Shown piece after piece: positions 7,202 to 15,056 of a DNA stretch of 49,122 bases (the first letter of the stretch is position 1; every line of letters begins with the position of its first letter). The stretch comes from Methanolinea sp. UBA275. Lineage in GTDB: Archaea; Halobacteriota; Methanomicrobia; Methanomicrobiales; Methanospirillaceae. The DNA lies in NCBI GenBank assembly GCA_002506105.1, contig DAWU01000030.1:1-49122 (forward strand). The letters are read 5' to 3'. The notes under the pieces are model-generated. The model ran no database searches, was not told where the DNA came from, and saw only the letters and a program-made list of their open reading frames with translations. Made by a program: the position numbers and the translations under genes.

Positions 7202-7923
7202 AAGAATTCCTGGCGGGAGAGGAAGGCCTTGAGAATCGCCTTCTCCACCTTCGAGAGGTGGGAATAGCGGACCGGGCAGAGTGCCGAAAGGCAGGTGCCG
7301 GAGGGAGCCGACAGGCAGATCATCTCCACGAGTGGGATGCGGAAACACTCCCAGACCCGGGCGGAAATGTCAGCCAGCTCCTGATCCTGGCACGCAACTC
7401 TCCCGAAGATCGAGACAGTCCGTGCGATCCGCACCCCTTTGTCGAGGCGCTGCGCGCAGAAGGGATATTTTCCGTTGTTGGTGACATGCCGGATCATCTC
7501 CCGTTCCCGGGCATCCTCCTGCAGCACCTCGAAATGCGAGGTGCAGGCAAAGTAGTTCAGGCCATAGATCACTGCCGGCACGGGGATACAGGACTGGGAG
7601 ATGGAATAATCGGCCACCGGGATCCCTTCATGGTGCGCCCGTTCGAGGCAGATAGGCACGACGAAGGCATCGAGGATGGATGACGTGGAGGGAATGATGC
7701 GCTGGCCCAGAATCTCCCGTTCGAGGATTGAGTAGTAGGCCTCGCTCTTGTACGAGTAATTCTCGGAGACGAGGTATACAAGGCCATCCCTCTCAACAGC
7801 GTGGATGCTCTCTCTGGAGAGGGTGGTGCCTTGATCTTCCTGGTCCGGCCCCCCCTGCGAGGAGATCCCTGTAAGTATCGTGGGGGAGAGGAGGGATTTT
7901 GGGAAAAGCGTGCCCTGGGGCAT
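7198..7923 (-). CDS. Stand-alone RLAN-like domain protein (RimK-like ATP-grasp N-terminal type)
   Basis: About 241 residues. After a low-complexity N-terminus it has the features I associate with the RLAN domain: VYLVSENYSYKSEAYYSILERE, then LGQRIIPSTSSILDAF, VPAVIYGLNYFACTSHFEVL, and the C-terminal CLSAPSGTCLSALCPVRYSH and KVEKAILKAFL. Domains of this type usually precede a RimK-like ATP-grasp ligase in the same protein; their biochemical role is unknown. The gene heads a four-gene operon in which each junction is a 4-nt overlap. ATG 7923 lies about 30 nt from a TATA-like element and behind a G-run, so initiation may be leaderless or use GGGGGG. A start further in, near the VSENYSY block, cannot be excluded. 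Confidence 0.72.
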   Translation of the reverse strand: MPQGTLFPKSLLSPTILTGISSQGGPDQEDQGTTLSRESIHAVERDGLVYLVSENYSYKSEAYYSILEREILGQRIIPSTSSILDAFVVPICLERAHHEGIPVADYSISQSCIPVPAVIYGLNYFACTSHFEVLQEDAREREMIRHVTNNGKYPFCAQRLDKGVRIARTVSIFGRVACQDQELADISARVWECFRIPLVEMICLSAPSGTCLSALCPVRYSHLSKVEKAILKAFLSRQEFL

Positions 7924-7947
7924 CAAAAAGTCCCCCCCTTCAGGGAA

Positions 7948-7959
7948 TCATAAAAACCC
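7948..7959 (-). promoter_or_regulatory. Candidate TATA element of the ligase operon
   Basis: On the minus strand GGTTTTTATGA is centred about 30 nt before the ATG at 7923, the spacing expected for an archaeal promoter driving a leaderless or nearly leaderless mRNA. Assigned by pattern only. Confidence 0.35.
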
Positions 7960-8401
7960 TTCGTGAGTGAAAGGGATATCGGAAAACCGGCTGTTTGGAC
8001 CCTATCATGGGGGTCATCATCATTTTCGCTTTCTGGTTCTGGCATGAGGAACCACGCGCTGCACCCTGTTGGCAGCCAAGAGGTATCACTCAGTTGGTGT
8101 GACAGAATTGGTTTAAATGTTTGTGGTTGATCTGCAGGATTTTTCCCAAAAAAAGAAGGAAAAAAGGTTCGATTCCCTGATGAACGCACCCATGCCGGCA
8201 GGGTGTCGGGGCATGGGAATGCTAAAATTTTCGTGAATCCCGACGATACGTCCCGTGGTACATCCCCGGAATCAGGGTGAATGTATTTCATACTCCCCCG
8301 GAGAGGAGTGGTGAATCTGTTGATGGGATATGGTGCATTCATCCTGGATCCGCGGATCCTCATGTGGTGCGGTATACCCGGTCCGGACGGGAATATATAG
8401 A

Positions 8402-8412
8402 AATTTATACTA
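8402..8412 (+). promoter_or_regulatory. Candidate TATA element of the AbrB-PhoU gene
   Basis: AAATTTATACTAAT, preceded by another AT-rich block GAATATATAG, lies about 55-65 nt before the ATG at 8466. A GGGAGTG ribosome binding site (8452-8458) then fits a leadered mRNA. Confidence 0.4.
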
Positions 8413-8465
8413 ATATTGTGCAGAATAGAGAGGCATAACTCAGTCCTGAACGGGAGTGTCGGCGC

Positions 8466-9473
8466 ATGGATATCAGGAAAGTGCAGATCACCGGGGGATC
8501 GTCATTTGTAATCACCCTTCCCAAGGAATGGGCAGAAAAGCAGGGCGTGAAGAAGAACGATCCCCTGGGACTCGTTGCACAGCCCGACGGGACGCTCCTT
8601 GTCACGAGGGATCTTTCGGAGACTCCTTCCCAACGGACAAAGACCTTTGACGTGACCTCGATCAATGACCCTACGTTCCTGTTCCGGCTCCTGATCGGGT
8701 CCTATATCGCGGGATACACCACGATTGGCGTGACCTCAAAGACCAGGCTTCCCGCGTCCATACGGATGGTTGTGCGTGACTTTTCGCAGATGACGATCGG
8801 GCCCGAGGTGGTGGAGGAGACCGACACCACGATCCTCTTAAAAGACCTGCTCAATCCTGCAGAGATGCCTTTTGAGAACACCATCCGGAGGATGTACGTG
8901 ATTGTCAAGAACATGTACATGGACGCGCTTTCGGTACTCGAGACAGGCAATGCCGCGCTCGCACGCGACGTCGTCGCACGGGATAACGATGTGGACCGCC
9001 TCCACTGGCTCGTCGCCCGGCAGACCAACATCATCCTCAAGAATGCCAGCCTCTCCAGGAAGATGGGAGTGGCTTCATCGGCGGTCGTCAATACGTACCT
9101 CATCAGCAGGATCATCGAGCGGATAGGCGATCACGCCGTCCGGTTTGTGGAGGAGGCAGGTCGCCTTCCGGGAGGGAGGATCGACCCGGCAGCCATCGAG
9201 TCCATCAGGAATGCGACCACCCATGCCATGACAATCTTCGACAGGAGCATCTTCTCGTTCTTCAAGGCAGATATCAGGGAGTCCCATGCGAACATCGAGC
9301 AGGTGAAAGCCCTGGAAGAGGAATGCAAGGTGATCTTTTCCCACTCGCTCGAGGAGAACCCGGAGATCGCGGTGCCCCTGCGAAATATCGTTGCAAGTAT
9401 CAGGAGGGCCGGGGAGTATGCCGGGGATATCTCCGAGAATGTCATCAACATGCTGGTTGAGGACCGGATATAA
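8466..9473 (+). CDS. AbrB-PhoU domain protein, phosphate-uptake-type regulator
   Basis: The 335-residue protein begins with a swapped-hairpin AbrB-like domain (MDIRKVQITGGSSFVITLPKEW, residues 1-50) followed by two helical PhoU-like repeats, visible as the paired motifs ALARDVVARDNDVDRL and RIIERIGDHAVRF (E-R-x-x-D-H metal site) and a second half with AMTIFDRSIFSF. Archaeal proteins of this architecture are regarded as phosphate-transport regulators (family knowledge). No pst transporter genes adjoin it; it is divergent from the ligase operon. GGGAGTG precedes the ATG. Confidence 0.88.
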   Translation: MDIRKVQITGGSSFVITLPKEWAEKQGVKKNDPLGLVAQPDGTLLVTRDLSETPSQRTKTFDVTSINDPTFLFRLLIGSYIAGYTTIGVTSKTRLPASIRMVVRDFSQMTIGPEVVEETDTTILLKDLLNPAEMPFENTIRRMYVIVKNMYMDALSVLETGNAALARDVVARDNDVDRLHWLVARQTNIILKNASLSRKMGVASSAVVNTYLISRIIERIGDHAVRFVEEAGRLPGGRIDPAAIESIRNATTHAMTIFDRSIFSFFKADIRESHANIEQVKALEEECKVIFSHSLEENPEIAVPLRNIVASIRRAGEYAGDISENVINMLVEDRI

Positions 9474-9545
9474 CCGGGATCTCCCTGAGAAAAGGCCAAA
9501 ATATTATCCCTTCACCCGGCAACCTCACAGCCGGGAGGAAGAATC

Positions 9546-9938
9546 GTGGAAGGGGAAGACCCGGTCGAAGTGACCGACATCACGTGGGAGAAAACCGTTG
9601 AAAAAAGCCGGATGCCCGTCCTTGTGATGTTTTACAGCCCGACATGCCCCCATTGCAGGACCATGGATCCGTACATGCGCGAGTTTGCCCGGGAGTATGC
9701 AGGGGCAGTGATCTTCGTGAAGGTTGATATCACCCGGAGCCAGTGGACAGCAGAGCGGTTTGGTGTCATGAGCACGCCGACGTTCAAGTTTTTTTGCAAC
9801 GGAAGACCGGTCTCGGACATGGTGGGGGCAGTGTTTCCGGCACTCATAAAGAGAATGGTTGATGAGGGGATCACACACGGTCAGGACTGCCTTGATCGTT
9901 CGTCAGGGATAGACTATGATGTCTCCGGGTATGCCTGA
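9546..9938 (+). CDS. Thioredoxin-fold protein with CPHC active site
   Basis: A 130-residue thioredoxin-like protein: VLVMFYSPTCPHCRTMDPYMREF with the redox pair Cys-Pro-His-Cys (about residues 35-38), IFVKVDITRSQWTAERFGV and the cis-proline loop MSTPTFKFF. The CPHC pair is DsbA-like rather than the CGPC of classical thioredoxin. There is no signal peptide, so it should be cytoplasmic. GTG start at 9546 behind GGGAGGA. It lies 72 nt after the PhoU-like gene and may be co-transcribed with it. The tail after about residue 105 is a short extension of unknown role. Confidence 0.88.
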   Translation: MEGEDPVEVTDITWEKTVEKSRMPVLVMFYSPTCPHCRTMDPYMREFAREYAGAVIFVKVDITRSQWTAERFGVMSTPTFKFFCNGRPVSDMVGAVFPALIKRMVDEGITHGQDCLDRSSGIDYDVSGYA

Positions 9939-10048
9939 CAAAAACGCGAATCGCCACCTCGCGTTCCCAGGTTCCTGTGCGCGTAATGGACGAACGTGTG
10001 GGGAAGCGCATCATCTCCTGCGTCCTGCCACTCCCCGGAGTTCAATAG

Positions 10049-10058
10049 GTATATATGA
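10049..10058 (+). promoter_or_regulatory. TATA box of the COG1361-type gene
   Basis: GGTATATATGA lies 28-37 nt upstream of the ATG at 10086, consistent with transcription starting at or just before the start codon. No ribosome binding site is visible in the remaining gap. Confidence 0.55.
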
Positions 10059-10085
10059 ATTCATGGGCTAACTGTTGTTATTGGA

Positions 10086-11396
10086 ATGACAACAGATATC
10101 CGGTATTTTTTCACGCGAATCCTCCTGGTATGCGTTGGTGTTGCCCTCGTTTTGGCTCCTGTTATAGGAGCGGGGGAGTACCTCGGTGGGGAACCTCTTC
10201 TTGTCGCCTCGCTGGAAGGGTCAACCGAATTCCTTCCCGGCAGTGATGCGACTCTTGTGGTGGTGATCGAGAACAGGGCTACCAATGATTTCCAGATGTT
10301 TCCCTCGGGAAGGGCGGCCGCGGATGAGTCTTCCACGACTGCCAGGCTGCTCATGGTGGATGTAGGTGCAGGCGATGCGCCCCTGCTGCTCCGGACTGAT
10401 CCCCAGATGGTCGGTGATCTTCCTGCGAATTCGCAGGTGAAGGTACCATTCCAGGTCAAATTCCTGGAGAATGCGTCGGGTGGGGAGTATACACTCCCTC
10501 TCACCTTGCAATACCGGGCATTCCTGTTCGCCGAGCAGCGGGGATCAGAGACCGTGGCCTACTCATACACAAACGGCAGTGCGACCATCCCCCTCTCTGT
10601 GAAAGTCACACCGCGGGTGATGATCCACGTCCTTGGCATAGAAGCGGCTGAACTCACGTCAGGAAATGAGGGAGTGGTTACTCTTGCCATCCGGAATGAC
10701 GGATCCCTCTCTGGCAATGAGGCCGTCGCGCGTATCACGCAGCACCAGGAGAGCCCGGTTGTCCCTGTTGTCGGGACGTCGTACATTGGTGATTTCTCTG
10801 CTGGGGAGACTGCCCAGGCCCAGTTCAAGATACGGGTGAATGATGCAGCACAGGCATCGACCTATCCCCTGGACGTGACGGTTGAGTACCTTGATCCGCA
10901 GGGGGACCTGATCAAGACTGATACGGTCACCATCGGCATTCCGGTACTGGGTGAGATCAGGTTTGAGGTGCTCTCCGATGAATTCACGATTGCCCGGGGC
11001 GATACCCGTGAGATCGAGATCTCTTTTTTGAACACGGGCCCTGTGGTGGTGCGCAGCGCCCAGGCACGGATCAGTGCCGTGGATCCCTTCTCCTCTACCC
11101 GGGACATTGCATCGCTTGGAGACCTTGCACCAGGTGAGGAGGCAAGGGCGGTCTTTGTCATATCAGTCGATAAAACAGCGACAGTAAAGGAGTACAGCCT
11201 CGAATCCGAAGTCCGGTACCGCGATGCACTGGATAATCGCCTGGTCTCCGACCCGATGAAAGTCGGGTTCAACGTGGTCGAGCGGAGCGGGATAGATGCA
11301 CTCCTCACCAGTCCGCTCTCCATGACCATCATCGGTGCTGTCCTGGTCGGCATAGGATATTATCTGTATTCCAGGAAGAAACGTAGTGTGAAGTAG
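10086..11396 (+). CDS. Secreted, membrane-anchored COG1361/CARDB-like surface protein
   Basis: 436 residues. The N-terminus is a signal peptide or anchor (YFFTRILLVCVGVALVLAPVIGAGEY). The ectodomain consists of beta-rich CARDB/COG1361-like repeats with recurring patterns such as LVVVIENRATNDF, VVTLAIRNDGSLSGNEAVA and EIEISFLNTGPVVVRSAQARI. A C-terminal transmembrane helix (MTIIGAVLVGIGYYLYS) is followed by the basic stop-transfer tail RKKRSVK. It is probably an extracellular structural or adhesion protein. The C-terminus is not a PGF-CTERM signal, so archaeosortase processing is not expected. Stands alone between a thioredoxin-like gene and a convergent ferritin-like gene. Confidence 0.78.
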   Translation: MTTDIRYFFTRILLVCVGVALVLAPVIGAGEYLGGEPLLVASLEGSTEFLPGSDATLVVVIENRATNDFQMFPSGRAAADESSTTARLLMVDVGAGDAPLLLRTDPQMVGDLPANSQVKVPFQVKFLENASGGEYTLPLTLQYRAFLFAEQRGSETVAYSYTNGSATIPLSVKVTPRVMIHVLGIEAAELTSGNEGVVTLAIRNDGSLSGNEAVARITQHQESPVVPVVGTSYIGDFSAGETAQAQFKIRVNDAAQASTYPLDVTVEYLDPQGDLIKTDTVTIGIPVLGEIRFEVLSDEFTIARGDTREIEISFLNTGPVVVRSAQARISAVDPFSSTRDIASLGDLAPGEEARAVFVISVDKTATVKEYSLESEVRYRDALDNRLVSDPMKVGFNVVERSGIDALLTSPLSMTIIGAVLVGIGYYLYSRKKRSVK

Positions 11397-11620
11397 GAAC
11401 CAGGACAAATTCCCTCATAGAAGCCCTTTTTTCTTTTCCCTGCTCTCTTGTTCAGACAACACCTGGGATGGGTCCGATGGTGATCATGATCGATTGCTGC
11501 CATGGTTCTTCGTGCAGAAATCAACAGTATCAGGGAGATTCCCCAGGTTCCCTCCTACGGGAATTCAACAGAGGGAAAGGATATACGAATACTGCAAAAG
11601 AAAAAAAGAGAGGGGTGGTG
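11397..11620. terminator. Convergent intergenic with T-tracts on both strands
   Basis: Downstream of the surface-protein gene the plus strand has CCCTTTTTTCTTTTCCC (about 11423-11440). Downstream of the ferritin-like gene the minus strand has CTCTCTTTTTTTCTTTTG (11595-11612). Both look like archaeal intrinsic termination tracts for the converging genes. No gene is seen between them. Confidence 0.5.
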
Positions 11621-12076
11621 TTACCACTTCTCTGCGAATGCCATGTTTACGTAGATGTCCTCGAGCCTGCTCTTGTGGCCCCGCTCCATGCTTGCAAGTT
11701 CCATGAACATCATCTTTTGTGCATCGCCCGTGCTGTTGTTGGCAAGTGCAGTATACATCTGCATGGCCTCGAGTTCTTTCTTGATTGCCACGACGAGCCC
11801 GTCAACGGGCGTCAGATCGGGCGTCAGATCGGGGGTCGCGATGTTGTCCCCGACTTTGTAGTCCTTGGATGCAGAGAATTTGAGTTCCTTTACGTCCTTT
11901 GAGAGCAGTCCCTGGAGGAACTCCCTGTGCTTGGTCTCCTCGCCGGCAAGCTCAAGGAAGAGGCTCTTCAGGTTTGCATCCTTCACCTTCCCCGATACTG
12001 TCTTGTAGAATGTATACGCTTCCACTTCACGGTCGATTGCCATCGAAATGATCTTCTTGTACTCGTCTGGAGTCAT
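11621..12076 (-). CDS. Ferritin-like (rubrerythrin-type) di-iron protein
   Basis: A 151-residue four-helix protein: AIDREVEAYTFYKTV (helix 1, Glu ligand), ELAGEETKHREFLQGLL (E-x-x-H ligands of helix 2), VVAIKKELEAMQMYTALA (helix 3) and FMELASMERGHKSRLEDIY (E-x-x-x-H-type site, helix 4). There is no rubredoxin domain, so it is an erythrin-like short member rather than full rubrerythrin. Such proteins act in peroxide defence or iron handling in anaerobes (family knowledge). The loop between helices 2 and 3 contains a duplicated LTPD from a perfect 12-nt tandem duplication (11807-11830). Single gene with its own TATA box. Confidence 0.87.
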   Translation of the reverse strand: MTPDEYKKIISMAIDREVEAYTFYKTVSGKVKDANLKSLFLELAGEETKHREFLQGLLSKDVKELKFSASKDYKVGDNIATPDLTPDLTPVDGLVVAIKKELEAMQMYTALANNSTGDAQKMMFMELASMERGHKSRLEDIYVNMAFAEKW

Positions 12077-12474
12077 TCAAATCATATCCTCCACTCACTA
12101 GATTGATCCATCACATTATATAAGCACATTGTTCTTGCCGTATATGTGATTTTTCAGGAAAACGGAGCGCAATTTTCAGCAGGATGGAACAGGAAAGTAC
12201 ATCAGAAGTAATGAACCGGACCTCATTACAACCAGTCCGGAGAACTTTAATTTGGGGATTTTTACACGAACAGGACAGGCAACAGCAGATACACGGTTCG
12301 ACCTCTATTTTTACATATCATTTACATCCGAGAATATTCCCGGGATTGATGAGATATGCAGTGCATACTCCCTTCTCCCGGATACCCGGGAATTGCGTGG
12401 GTGAACCGGATCATTCAGGCTGAGAGTGAGGAATCAAGAAGACCTATCTAGGAAAAAATCAACACTACCTACTC
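12077..12474. other. Intergenic, no gene seen
   Basis: Apart from the ferritin-gene promoter the stretch shows only a meaningless frame (12184-12423) and the small inverted repeats AATATTCCCGGGATT and ATACCCGGGAAT. It should also contain the promoter of the zinc mini-protein genes, but I cannot point to a convincing TATA box. Confidence 0.4.
12116..12123 (-). promoter_or_regulatory. TATA box of the ferritin-like gene
   Basis: On the minus strand CTTATATAATG lies about 40-47 nt before the ATG at 12076. This leaves a short leader that contains GGAGGATATG. Confidence 0.55.
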
Positions 12475-12657
12475 ATGGATGAGAAGAAGAAGTGCGAATA
12501 TTGTGGGAAGGATGCCATCGGGCTCCAGTCACTGGAAGGGAGTTTTGCATATGTCTGTCCGGACCATGCAGACGGCCTTCTCCTCGCGCTCAAACCCGGT
12601 GAAAAAAAGGTATTCGGTGCATGCGTGCTCGAACGATATCCCGTCACCGATTCCTGA
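12475..12657 (+). CDS. Small zinc-binding protein, first of a tandem pair
   Basis: 60 residues from ATG 12475. CEYCGKDAIGLQS (Cys7, Cys10) and VCPDHADGLLLALKPGEKK supply CxxC and CxxH, a treble-clef-like four-ligand zinc site, followed by a short strand FGACVLERY. I do not recognise a named family. It is closely related to the protein encoded at 12741-12923 (shared KDAIG-QS, YVC-DHAD, LLALKPGEK, ER), so the pair arose by duplication. Too small for catalysis on its own; a protein- or nucleic-acid-binding adaptor is possible (inference). Confidence 0.72.
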   Translation: MDEKKKCEYCGKDAIGLQSLEGSFAYVCPDHADGLLLALKPGEKKVFGACVLERYPVTDS

Positions 12658-12740
12658 TTATTTCCTCGTATGGTACGTGTTGAAGTTCCCGGCCCGGAAT
12701 GGAACAGGCATCCGAAAAGAACATCCAGGTATTCTGCACC

Positions 12741-12923
12741 ATGGTGAAAAAACCCAAATGCGAACAGTGTGAGAAGGACGCAATCGGAATCCAGTCCTTC
12801 GGTTGCTGCGTCTTATATGTCTGCCGCGATCACGCTGACAGCCACCTTCTTGCACTCAAACCCGGTGAGAAGCAGGCGTACGATTATTGTTACTTTGAGC
12901 GATTCGATACGCTCGAAGGCTAG
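12741..12923 (+). CDS. Small zinc-binding protein, second of a tandem pair
   Basis: 60 residues from ATG 12741. CEQCEKDAIGIQSFGCC, VCRDHADSHLLALKPGEKQ and CYFERFDTLEG repeat the CxxC...CxxH plan of the preceding protein, with three additional cysteines. An in-frame ATG at 12699 would add 14 unrelated residues; the conserved beginning (KK-K-CE-C) argues for 12741. The 83-nt gap from the first gene has no clear promoter, so the two may be co-transcribed. Confidence 0.72.
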   Translation: MVKKPKCEQCEKDAIGIQSFGCCVLYVCRDHADSHLLALKPGEKQAYDYCYFERFDTLEG

Positions 12924-13103
12924 AAGTAGTTCTGCCACACCAGGGCATACGGCCTTGCAGGGAGTGTTCGATATCCATGGCGCACGCGCTCCTGGCGATC
13001 AGTTGATGCGGGGGTAACCATGAGGATTGCTCACAGTGAGACTGAGCGATATTTTACAAAAAAGACGAAGATTTTTTTAGCAGGGGTGTATCTTGTATAG
13101 GTA

Positions 13104-14507
13104 ATGGATTCCCGCAAGGAAACGCTGAAAAAAATTAAAAGTCTCCTGCGTTTCCATAAAAAAGGTCTCACTATAACCGATATAGCGGAGAAGCTCCACC
13201 TGAACCGGAATTCGACTGCAAAATATCTCGAAATCCTTCTCATATCCGGGGATGTCGATCTCAATGCCATCGGCCCTGCGAAACTCTACACCCTTTCACA
13301 GAAAATGCCCGTCTCAGCGATGCTGAAATTTGCTGCCGATATTATTCTCCTCATTGACAACGAAATGCACGTCCTTGACGCGAATGAAAACGCACTCCAG
13401 ATTCTTGGAACGACAAGAGAAGATCTCATCGGTGTCCGGATTCAGGATATAGAATCACCCCTCATTGGCAGGCTCTCCTTTCCCGACGTCTTCGAAGAGA
13501 TCCGGACAAAAGGCGAGATACACCGTGAGTTCAAAATATCGCTCCAGAATGAGGACCGCCACTTCAGGATGCGCCTTATTCCCACGATTTTTGACAACAT
13601 GGACGAGGGTGTGACGATCATTGGAGAAGACATCACGAAACAGATACAGTTCGAAGAGTCGCTGATGATCTCTGAAATGCGGTATCGCGCCATCGTGGAA
13701 GACCAGATTGAATTTATCTGCCGGTTCACCCCTAAGGGGATTATTACGTTTGTGAACGATGCCTACTGTCGTTATTTTGGATTACAAAAAGACCTGATAC
13801 TCGGGAACCACCATCCCCTCACTCTTCCTGAAGAAGATGCCCGATTGATGAAACATCACCTGGCCTCCCTCACCCTGGAAAACCCCAGCGGGACGATAGA
13901 ACACCGGGTAATCATGCCTGATGGTTCGGTACGGTGGCAATTCTGGACAGATCATGCATGTTTCGATGCCAATGGGAATATCACTGAATACCAGTCGGTG
14001 GGAATGGACACCACGGAAAAACAGGAACAGGCCCGGAAGATCCGTGAGAGCGAAGAACGCTACCGCATGATCACAGAATTCTCTCCGTTTCCCATTTCCC
14101 TCAATGACAGAGCAGGAAATTTCCAGTACCTGAATAAAAGATTCATCCAGGTTTTTGGATATACTCTTGCGGATATCCCCACTGAACTGGACTGGTTCTC
14201 AATCGCGTTTCCTGACAGGAAAGAGCGCATGAACGCTATCCGCGCATGGAAAAAGGGTCGGGGGCACGAAGAACAATGCGAGGGAAAGCCCCTGATATTT
14301 CCCGTCAGGTGCAAGAATGGGACTCTCCGTCAGATACACTTCTGCCCGATCACCCTTTTCAACGGGGAGCAGTTTGTCGTGTATGAAGATTTTACCGATA
14401 AGACAGAATCAGAACGACTCCGTTCTGTCCTTGCATCGATCGTCAATACGTCCGACGATGCGATCGATCTTTACCAGAGTCTCAAAAGCAGTTCTGATGC
14501 CAGGTAA
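13104..14507 (+). CDS. HTH-PAS sensory regulator, C-terminus cut inside a PAS domain
   Basis: 467 residues. The N-terminus is a winged-helix/HTH (LKKIKSLLRFHKKGLTITDIAEKLHLNRNSTAKYLEILLISGDVD, 7-54). Then come PAS-like domains at about 75-180 (IILLIDNEMHVLDANENALQILG), 195-315 (EFICRFTPKGIITFVNDAYCRYFG) and 325-440 (PFPISLNDRAGNFQYLNKRFIQVFGY). There is no kinase or receiver domain, so it is a one-component regulator candidate. The third PAS and the following SERLRSVLASIVNTSDDAI parallel the protein at 15057-16520 (SDRLRFFLASIVSSSHDAI), where a complete PAS follows. Here the sequence departs after DDAI and stops 13 residues later, indicating truncation. Confidence 0.82.
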   Translation: MDSRKETLKKIKSLLRFHKKGLTITDIAEKLHLNRNSTAKYLEILLISGDVDLNAIGPAKLYTLSQKMPVSAMLKFAADIILLIDNEMHVLDANENALQILGTTREDLIGVRIQDIESPLIGRLSFPDVFEEIRTKGEIHREFKISLQNEDRHFRMRLIPTIFDNMDEGVTIIGEDITKQIQFEESLMISEMRYRAIVEDQIEFICRFTPKGIITFVNDAYCRYFGLQKDLILGNHHPLTLPEEDARLMKHHLASLTLENPSGTIEHRVIMPDGSVRWQFWTDHACFDANGNITEYQSVGMDTTEKQEQARKIRESEERYRMITEFSPFPISLNDRAGNFQYLNKRFIQVFGYTLADIPTELDWFSIAFPDRKERMNAIRAWKKGRGHEEQCEGKPLIFPVRCKNGTLRQIHFCPITLFNGEQFVVYEDFTDKTESERLRSVLASIVNTSDDAIDLYQSLKSSSDAR

Positions 14508-15056
14508 ATCCTGACACCTTGCTAACAGAACGCGAGATATTTCATCCAATATGGGTACCATGGCCTCATGCGAGGCGATCATCCACAACGTCCAATGTGT
14601 TCTCGCGCTCCCTGGTATAGCCAGTGAAATCCCCGGTTGCCTTGCGTTTCTCACTGGGAGTATTCTCAACAAAAGGGTGAATTGTGGGACATAGTCAACG
14701 TGAAAAAAAAAGAGATATTCGAAAAATTTAAGGAATATGAGTAGTAAATTGTCGTTTTGCATGGGCTGTGATGCTCATCAACGGGGGGAATTCTGGCTGA
14801 TATATCCGTGGGGTCATCCACGGTTTTGCAGAGATCTGGGGTTTTCCTATCCTTTACCAAATCTCCTGTTCATATGACAGGGGGATATGCGAACCTCGCA
14901 GACGTCGCAGACGATCGAGAGGACACAGGAACGAGGGATCCTTCGCAACACCCAGCGATAAAAAATCCCAAAAAAAGCCACGAAAAGCCGTTGCGGCGAG
15001 TTTCATCGAGACACCACTGCAGATATCCCGGACTTAAAAAGAGAATTGGTGCGAGA
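14508..15056. other. Intergenic between two PAS genes
   Basis: No gene is called. A minus-strand frame (14409-14762) enters the 3' end of the HTH-PAS gene; it has helical-looking segments but no family I know, and may mark foreign sequence that interrupted the final PAS domain. AT-rich blocks near 14700-14750 could include the promoter of the next gene. Confidence 0.35.

Larger units (their letters stand above)
7924..8465. other. Divergent intergenic region between ligase operon and phoU-like gene
   Basis: About 540 nt separate the two divergent transcription units. An open frame at 7923-8363 (minus) exists but has no recognisable domain, a Ser/Pro/Arg-rich composition and no ribosome binding site, so I do not call it. 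The region carries candidate promoters at both ends and nothing else I can name. Confidence 0.5.

Noticed and set aside
7923..8363. 146-codon minus-strand frame ending at the start of the RLAN-like gene with an ATGA overlap
   Set aside because: No domain, Ser/Pro/Arg-rich, no ribosome binding site, and a TATA-like element lies inside it. The overlap alone is not enough.
10086..11396. COG1361-type protein as an archaeosortase substrate
   Set aside because: Its C-terminus has a transmembrane helix and basic tail but no PGF motif.
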